From Ruminococcus sp. (lineage in GTDB: Bacteria; Bacillota; Clostridia; Oscillospirales; Ruminococcaceae): a stretch of DNA of 55,899 nucleotides. Below, piece after piece: positions 51,747-55,899 of the stretch. The stretch spans positions 1-55,899 of the forward strand of contig JAFWSI010000062.1 in the NCBI GenBank assembly GCA_017519415.1. The letters are read 5' to 3'. The translations under genes and the position numbers were made by a program. Numbering within the stretch: position 1 is the first letter of the stretch; every line of letters starts with the position of its first letter. The notes below the pieces were generated by a model. The model ran no database searches, was not told the origin of the DNA, and saw only the letters and a list, made by a program, of their open reading frames with translations.

Positions 51747-52122
51747 TTTCTGCGCCTCCATAAATAAGTTCGAGCATTTCCTTCAGCTCGTCAAGGCTGA
51801 GCTCGCACTGTCTTGCCTTATCGCAGACCTGAGAGAGGAGGGCTTCCGTCTGGCGCAGGTACTCCTCGCGCAGAAGCTCGGTGTTCTGCCCCTTTACAAA
51901 GCTTCCCTTGCCCGTGTAGGACTCAATGAAGCCGTCTCTTTCAAGGTCCTCGTAAGCGCGTTTGGTGGTTATAACGCTTATTCGTAGCTGCTGTGCAAGC
52001 GTACGCATGGAAGGCAGAGCGTCCCCTGCTTTCAGCGTACCGTTGAGGATAAGCCCCTTTATCTGAGAGGAGATCTGAGAATAAATGGGCTCTCCCGATG
52101 AGTTACTGATAATAATATCCAT
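51739..52122 (-). CDS. YtrA-type GntR-family repressor
   Basis: This 127-residue regulator has an N-terminal winged HTH (1-75: EPIYSQISSQIKGLILNG, LPSMRTLAQQLRISVITTKR, AYEDLERDGFIESYTGKGSF) and a short helical tail of about 45 residues, the YtrA subfamily pattern. It heads the operon GntR-ATPase-permease-permease-CPBP. In Bacillus the ytr operon is repressed by YtrA and induced by cell-wall antibiotics. A similar envelope-stress role is likely. GAGGTG precedes its ATG. Confidence 0.92.
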   Translation of the reverse strand: MDIIISNSSGEPIYSQISSQIKGLILNGTLKAGDALPSMRTLAQQLRISVITTKRAYEDLERDGFIESYTGKGSFVKGQNTELLREEYLRQTEALLSQVCDKARQCELSLDELKEMLELIYGGAENE

Positions 52123-52130
52123 AGTTCACC

Positions 52131-52185
52131 TCATAATGTATATATACGTTATACACATTATAACATTTATATACACACTTGTCAA
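52131..52185 (-). promoter_or_regulatory. Promoter and probable GntR operator of the ytr-like operon
   Basis: On the minus strand TTGACA (52180-52185), 17 bases, then TATAAT (52157-52162). GTGTATATA within the spacer and GTATATATA-type sequence after the -10 region give TGTATA repeats of the kind bound by YtrA proteins. Autorepression is likely. Confidence 0.7.
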
Positions 52186-52220
52186 GGGGGTTTTGAAAAA
52201 AAGCAAAGTTTTTTCAAAAA

Positions 52221-52246
52221 GTTGAGAGTTGAGAATTGAGAGTTGA
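52221..52246. repeat. Second copy of the GAGAGTTGAGAATT-type repeat
   Basis: GTTGAGAGTTGAGAATTGAG continues to AGTTGA. It matches the repeat at 26787-26820. An AAACTCT-rich stretch at 52305-52330 is roughly its inverted counterpart. Confidence 0.8.
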
Positions 52247-52427
52247 AAGTTATATGGGGCACCTGCGGCGATATTATTTAAATAGTGTGAGCGCAGCGAA
52301 CACATAAACTCTAAACTCTAAACTATAAAAACCGGACGGTAAAGCTGTTTATTTTGAATATGTGTATATGATACACAAAAGAAACAAGCAGTTTTTAGTC
52401 AAAATCGCCTATTTTTAAAAAATCATA
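52247..52427. other. Intergenic stretch without a gene
   Basis: This is a noncoding stretch between divergent genes containing tandem AACTCTA units and A/T-rich DNA. No reading frame has translation signals. Confidence 0.35.
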
Positions 52428-52456
52428 TAGACAAGCCGAAAAAAATAATATATAAT
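52428..52456 (+). promoter_or_regulatory. Promoter of the rsmD-coaD operon
   Basis: TAGACA (52428-52433), 17 bases, then TATAAT (52451-52456), with a leader of about 85 bases that can form CCGCAG/CTGCGG hairpins. Confidence 0.65.
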
Positions 52457-52546
52457 AAGGTGTATATATAAAGAAATCAATCCGGCAGCCGTATGCCGTA
52501 AATGCGGAAACCGCAGCTTATGTCTGCGGCTTCGGAGCACTTGAAT

Positions 52547-53104
52547 ATGAGAGTTATCACTGGCATTGCAAGAGGCAGAAAGCTTGTTGCACCCGAGGGC
52601 CTTGACGTAAGACCTACCGCGGATAAGGTGAAGGAGGGCATATTCTCCGCTATCCAGTTCGAGCTGGAGGGAGCAAGAGTTCTCGACCTTTTCGCAGGAA
52701 GCGGTCAGATGGGGATAGAGGCGCTCAGCCGAGGCGCGGAAAGGGCAGTATTCATAGACAATTCCCTCCGCTCTGTAAGGTGTGTGAACGAGAACCTGAG
52801 AAATACGGGCTTCGAGCGGCAGTCAGAGGTCATAAACCGCGACAGCTACGATTATATAAAGCTTACAGCGCAGACTTTCGACATTATTATCCTCGATCCG
52901 CCCTACCGATACAGCCATATCGCAAATATCCTTCCCTTCGCAGCCAGAAAGCTCCGCGACGGGGGAATAATAATATGCGAATACGAAAAGGAAGCGGAGG
53001 AGCCCGCGGCTCCCGAGGGTATGACCCTGAGAAAGACCTACCGCTACGGAAAGATCAATGTGACCATATTCTGTAAACCTGCCGGGGAGGTGGCTGAGGA
53101 ATGA
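52547..53104 (+). CDS. rsmD: 16S rRNA (guanine(966)-N2)-methyltransferase
   Basis: RsmD methylates G966 of 16S rRNA. The 185-residue protein starts at 52547 (MRVITGIARGRKLVAPEGLD), the usual family start, with GGAG upstream. It has the SAM-binding motif LDLFAGSGQMGIEALSRGA and the catalytic IILDPPYRYS. Its end overlaps coaD by four bases, the standard rsmD-coaD pair. Confidence 0.95.
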   Translation: MRVITGIARGRKLVAPEGLDVRPTADKVKEGIFSAIQFELEGARVLDLFAGSGQMGIEALSRGAERAVFIDNSLRSVRCVNENLRNTGFERQSEVINRDSYDYIKLTAQTFDIIILDPPYRYSHIANILPFAARKLRDGGIIICEYEKEAEEPAAPEGMTLRKTYRYGKINVTIFCKPAGEVAEE

Positions 53105-53592
53105 GAAGGATAGCAGTTTGTCCCGGAAGCTTCGATCCCGTTACACTGGGACATCTGGATATAATCACAAGAGCTTCAAAGCTCTTCGACAAGGTCATAG
53201 TTCTCATTTCGAGGAACGCAGGCAAGGCTCAGCCCAGCTTCACCGCTACCGAGCGTATGCTCATGATAGAGCAGGTGACGCGGGATCTTGACAATGTGGT
53301 GATAGACATTCTCGACGGCCTCCTTGCCGACTATGTGAGGAACGTGGGAGCTGTCGCTATCGTAAAGGGCCTGCGCGCCGTCAGCGACTTTGAGTATGAA
53401 TTCCAGATGGCTCTTGCCAATAAAAAGCTGTATGCGGGAGCGGAAACGGTCTTCCTGACAACAGCTACCGAAAATATGTATCTCAGCTCGAGCCTGGTAA
53501 AGCAGATAGCTTATTTCGGCGGAGATATAAGCCACTTTGTACCCGAAGAAATTCTTGGTGATATAAAACAAAGACTGATTAAGGAGAGGTAA
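53101..53592 (+). CDS. coaD: Phosphopantetheine adenylyltransferase
   Basis: CoaD adenylates 4'-phosphopantetheine in coenzyme A synthesis. The 163 residues match the family. Features are CPGSFDPVTLGHLDIITRAS (T/HxGH motif), IVKGLRAVSDFEYEFQMAL, and TENMYLSSSLVKQIAYFGG near the C-terminus, where the family has ISST/S-VR. The ATG overlaps the rsmD stop (ATGA). Confidence 0.97.
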   Translation: MRRIAVCPGSFDPVTLGHLDIITRASKLFDKVIVLISRNAGKAQPSFTATERMLMIEQVTRDLDNVVIDILDGLLADYVRNVGAVAIVKGLRAVSDFEYEFQMALANKKLYAGAETVFLTTATENMYLSSSLVKQIAYFGGDISHFVPEEILGDIKQRLIKER

Positions 53593-53597
53593 TTATT

Positions 53598-54095
53598 ATG
53601 AGTATCGATGAGATTTTGGAAGAAATGGACGAACTTCTTGACAAGGCTTCCTCAATGCCTTTTGTGTCCCACAAGAAGGTCATCGACGGTGAGCGCATGA
53701 GAGAGCTCATAAACGACGTCCGCCTTAATATGCCTCACGAGCTTAAAGAGGCTAAGAAGATAGAATTCGACTGCCAGCGTATCCTCAACGAGGCAAAGCT
53801 CAACGCTGAGAGCATTATCCGCAAGGCAGAGGAGCGTGCGGCTCAGATAGTATCGAGAGAGGCTATCGTTACCGAGGCGAAGAAGAAGGCTATGGATATG
53901 CTGACAAAGGCGCAGACCGCTGCCAAGAACCTTCAGCAGAATGCCGCAGCATCAGTGGCCAAGATGCTCAACGATACCGAGAACTATTACTCGAGAAATC
54001 TTCAGAGCATCAAGGTCGTAAAGGGCAAGCTGGGAAGCACCCTTTCCAACAGCCTCGACCTCAACGGCAGCAGCAGGAAGAACGGCATCGTGTGA
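53598..54095 (+). CDS. Coiled-coil ATPase-like/DivIVA-like protein
   Basis: This 165-residue, almost fully helical protein has long charged heptads in about 50-140 (IIRKAEERAAQIVSREAIVT, AKKKAMDMLTKAQTAAKNLQ), resembling the stalk-like or DivIVA-like proteins that follow rsmD-coaD in clostridia. There is no signal peptide or membrane segment. It starts five bases after coaD behind AAGGAGAGG. A structural role near the membrane is possible. Not established. Confidence 0.8.
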   Translation: MSIDEILEEMDELLDKASSMPFVSHKKVIDGERMRELINDVRLNMPHELKEAKKIEFDCQRILNEAKLNAESIIRKAEERAAQIVSREAIVTEAKKKAMDMLTKAQTAAKNLQQNAAASVAKMLNDTENYYSRNLQSIKVVKGKLGSTLSNSLDLNGSSRKNGIV

Positions 54096-54119
54096 TCCGT
54101 AATTGAACAAGCATCGCAG

Positions 54120-54152
54120 AGCGTTCCCGACTTTACGGCGGGAACGCTTTTT
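54120..54152 (+). terminator. Terminator of the rsmD-coaD operon
   Basis: GCGTTCCCG/CGGGAACGC (54121-54129 with 54139-54147) with a nine-base loop is followed by a T run. Confidence 0.85.
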
Positions 54153-54190
54153 TGATGACAGATGTCAGCAAAAAAATTATATCCGTCATC

Positions 54191-54219
54191 TTGAACTTGC
54201 CGGGATATTATAGTATAAT
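54191..54219 (+). promoter_or_regulatory. Promoter of the 54265-55572 gene pair
   Basis: TTGAAC (54191-54196), 17 bases, then TATAAT (54214-54219), 45 bases before the ATG. Confidence 0.7.
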
Positions 54220-54264
54220 ATGTATAAATAAGGCGCATTGCGCCGGAAAAGGGGGATATTAAGG

Positions 54265-54840
54265 ATGACTGTACATTTTTTTGAGATACGCGGCTGCCGT
54301 TTCGAGATGTTCGGCGGAAGACCTGTTATTTTTGCTCCCGAAGAAGCTGACGAGGAGCTGCTCAGGAGATATGCTTTCGTGAAGATAGCCGACGGACGAT
54401 GGGTAAGATACCTCAATCAGTATGAGTACAGCTATATAATGTCTGTAAAGGACGCGGAGGAGATAGTTTTTGACGGCAAGGCAGTGGAAAGAATGAATTA
54501 TCCTGCTGTGCAGTTTCAGAATGTAAACTACGGCAACAGGATGTACAATCCTCAGAAAAATGCGGATACGCTGTGCTATGTCTCTCTGGGACTCATGGCG
54601 GGAAGCCTTCCGCTGTCGGCGGTGCTTACTCCTCTCGGAGGCTTTGTCCTCGCCATTGCGGCCCTCGTGCTTGTCATAATAGTAAGGGTGCATTACCCCG
54701 AGCACAAGCTGGGAAAGGTGCTCTTCACCGTTTATCTGATACTTATTATCATAGGAGTGGTACTTACCATAGCGGCAATGATAATCATTGCCATAGCCTG
54801 CAACCAGTGCATCAACGACTGCAGGTCCTGTCCGGGCTGA
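54265..54840 (+). CDS. Hypothetical membrane protein with cysteine-rich end
   Basis: This 191-residue protein starts at 54265, following GGGGGA. Residues 1-100 are soluble (VHFFEIRGCRFEMFGGRPVI, YEYSYIMSVKDAEEIVFDGK). Two or three hydrophobic helices follow (TLCYVSLGLMAGSLPLSAVL, GFVLAIAALVLVIIVRV, LFTVYLILIIIGVVLTIAAM). The C-terminus carries four cysteines in about 17 residues (IACNQCINDCRSCPG), which could bind metal or form disulfides. The family is unknown. It is probably cotranscribed with the next gene. Confidence 0.7.
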   Translation: MTVHFFEIRGCRFEMFGGRPVIFAPEEADEELLRRYAFVKIADGRWVRYLNQYEYSYIMSVKDAEEIVFDGKAVERMNYPAVQFQNVNYGNRMYNPQKNADTLCYVSLGLMAGSLPLSAVLTPLGGFVLAIAALVLVIIVRVHYPEHKLGKVLFTVYLILIIIGVVLTIAAMIIIAIACNQCINDCRSCPG

Positions 54841-54855
54841 TCGGGAGGCGAGACC

Positions 54856-55572
54856 GTGACAATACATATTGATACTGATTATTCGCTGATCCCGCCCTAT
54901 GCCGTGATGATAATCTTTTCATGCACCGTCGGCCTTGTGCTTCAGTTTTTCATAAACGTGAAGCGGGGGATAGAAAAAAGGATAGCGGGCTACGTCACCG
55001 TTCTTGCTCCCTGCATGAGCATACTTGCGGCGGTGCTGCTCACATATATATCGTCGGGCGGAAAGATGTTCGGCCTTTCCTCCCTTGGCGGACTGTTCGG
55101 TATGTATGCGGCAGCTTTCACGGTTGGGCTCATAGTCCGTGACCGCGGGATAATGAAGCTGCTGGCAGAGGACTGCACTCTTGTGCTGCCGCTGATGTAC
55201 AGCATTGCAAAGGTGGGCTGCTTCCTTGCGGGCTGCTGTCGGGGAATACCCTGGGACGGACCTCTCTGCGCAGAGTACACGGGCAGGATAACGGGTACGT
55301 TTTTTCCTGTGCAGCTGGCGGAGACGGTGGTTTTCTTCCTGATCTTCGTCCTGGGAGCGGTCATGTTCCTCAGAGGGGCGAAGAATACGGTCATGACAGT
55401 CTTTATCGCTTCCGCAGCGGCAAAGGGCGGTCTTGACGTGCTGAGGGAGTCACATATAGGTAAGATACTTTCCCTCAATCAGATATTGTGCGCTCTGCTG
55501 ATCGTTGCAGGTATAGCAGTGATGATATACGGCAAAAGAACCGTCGGTTCAAAGCAGGACAGCCGCATTTGA
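54856..55572 (+). CDS. Lgt-like prolipoprotein diacylglyceryl transferase family protein
   Basis: This 238-residue membrane protein has about seven helices. SIAKVGCFLAGCCRG and PWDGPLCAEYTGRITGTFFP with PVQLAE match the Lgt signature region (RxGCFxxGCCxGxP ... PxQL). Lgt attaches diacylglycerol to the lipobox cysteine of prelipoproteins. The protein is shorter than typical Lgt and the His of the conserved HGGL segment is not obvious, so it may be an Lgt-like paralogue rather than the main enzyme. It starts at GTG 54856 with GGGAGG upstream, 15 bases after the preceding gene. Confidence 0.8.
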   Translation: MTIHIDTDYSLIPPYAVMIIFSCTVGLVLQFFINVKRGIEKRIAGYVTVLAPCMSILAAVLLTYISSGGKMFGLSSLGGLFGMYAAAFTVGLIVRDRGIMKLLAEDCTLVLPLMYSIAKVGCFLAGCCRGIPWDGPLCAEYTGRITGTFFPVQLAETVVFFLIFVLGAVMFLRGAKNTVMTVFIASAAAKGGLDVLRESHIGKILSLNQILCALLIVAGIAVMIYGKRTVGSKQDSRI

Positions 55573-55578
55573 GTGAAG

Positions 55579-55608
55579 AATGGCGCCCGGTATACGGGCG
55601 CCATTTAT
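55579..55608 (+). terminator. Terminator after the Lgt-like gene
   Basis: AATGGCGCCCG/CGGGCGCCATT (55579-55589 with 55595-55605) with a five-base loop. The T run is short. Confidence 0.7.
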
Positions 55609-55699
55609 GCTGCTTTTATGCAAAGACCTTAAAATTTTCCGTAAAAACATGCCGTTTTTCGGCAGCTTCCAAAAACTCGAAAAATTTTTTTGAAAACGC

Positions 55700-55728
55700 T
55701 TGACAAACGATCTGTTACATGGTATAAT
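55700..55728 (+). promoter_or_regulatory. Consensus promoter of the tRNA cluster
   Basis: TTGACA (55700-55705), 17 bases, then TATAAT (55723-55728), about 35 bases before tRNA-Val. Confidence 0.85.
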
Positions 55729-55762
55729 TATTTTCGTCGCCGAGGTTAAGGCGTCTGTAAGT

Positions 55763-55838
55763 GGGGGTTTAGCTCAGCTGGGAGAGCATCTGCCTTACAA
55801 GCAGAGGGTCACAGGTTCGAGCCCTGTAGTCCCCACCA
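55763..55838 (+). tRNA. tRNA-Val (anticodon TAC)
   Basis: A full cloverleaf: acceptor GGGGGTT paired with AGTCCCC, D-arm GCTC ... GAGC, anticodon arm TCTGC-CTTACAA-GCAGA with TAC in the loop, T-arm CAGGTTCGAGCCCTG, and encoded CCA. It reads valine codons GUA/GUG. Confidence 0.97.
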
Positions 55839-55841
55839 CAT

Positions 55842-55899
55842 GGCCTCGTAGTTCAGTTGGTTAGAACGCCTGCCTGTCACGCAGGAGGTCGACAGTTCG
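55842..55899 (+). tRNA. tRNA-Asp (anticodon GTC), cut by window end
   Basis: Starting GGCCTCG, with a D-arm, anticodon arm CCTGC-CTGTCAC-GCAGG (anticodon GTC) and the beginning of the T-arm (GACAGTTCG). The 3' end lies outside the window. It follows tRNA-Val after three bases and belongs to the same transcript. Confidence 0.95.

Noticed and set aside
52502-52546. Upstream extension of rsmD
   Set aside because: RsmD proteins begin MRVIxG. A ribosome site precedes 52547 and the extension looks like leader hairpin sequence.

Overview
This window looks like chromosome of an anaerobic gut or rumen Firmicute of the Oscillospiraceae, most like Ruminococcus. The grounds are a sporulation gene (spoVS), a Firmicutes-style rimP-nusA-rnpM-ylxQ-infB-rbfA-nrnA-truB-ribF cluster, T-box control, a GH94 beta-glucoside phosphorylase as in cellulolytic ruminococci, pyruvate phosphate dikinase, and sigma-A promoters that very often have exact 17-base spacers. 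The species is an inference from content, not a database match.

Layout. 1-410: start of ppdK (minus strand). 684-2855: a lipoprotein and glmU. 3803-4540: a TPR-like hypothetical. 4872-7678: an OmpR-type response regulator and its histidine kinase, each interrupted by one in-frame TAG. 7980-14339: a CNNM/CorC membrane protein, a PHP-family histidinol phosphatase, pth and mfd. 14497-16861: a coiled-coil lipoprotein, then an Xre regulator with three related small membrane proteins behind a promoter carrying three palindromic operators. 17055-17460: a noncoding, palindrome-rich, MITE-like stretch. 17508-21619: the GH94 phosphorylase, a LytTR regulator and its membrane partner. 21884-23909: a calpain-like cysteine protease and a small secreted protein. 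24044-26750: a T-box leader and an Xre-cupin-acyl-CoA synthetase fusion. 27092-35929: the translation/RNA cluster, with an extra histone H1-like gene between infB and rbfA. 36047-41458: a GldA/GldF/GldG/DUF4340-type ABC cluster. 41616-42400: an AT-rich foreign-looking gene pair. 42516-48487: recG, spoVS, ymdB, a DUF4236 protein, Asp23 and fakA. 48528-52122: a YtrA-type GntR regulator, ABC transporter and CPBP protease operon. 52547-55572: rsmD, coaD, a coiled-coil protein, a membrane protein and an Lgt-like protein. 55763-end: tRNA-Val and the start of tRNA-Asp.

The most notable points are these. (1) The two-component system has an amber codon in both genes, each at a position where CAG (Gln) would fit. 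Among 53 complete reading frames I read, TAG ends only one, the response regulator of this same operon, against about 24 TAA and 28 TGA. This may be a decayed system or UAG read-through. (2) A T-box whose best candidate specifier is ATC (Ile) sits in front of an acyl-CoA synthetase fused to an Xre-cupin module. This fits activation of branched-chain acids for amino-acid synthesis by reductive carboxylation. (3) An Xre/small membrane protein operon carries an obvious operator array. (4) A bacterial calpain-like protease is paired with a secreted protein that contains an isoleucine-rich strand.
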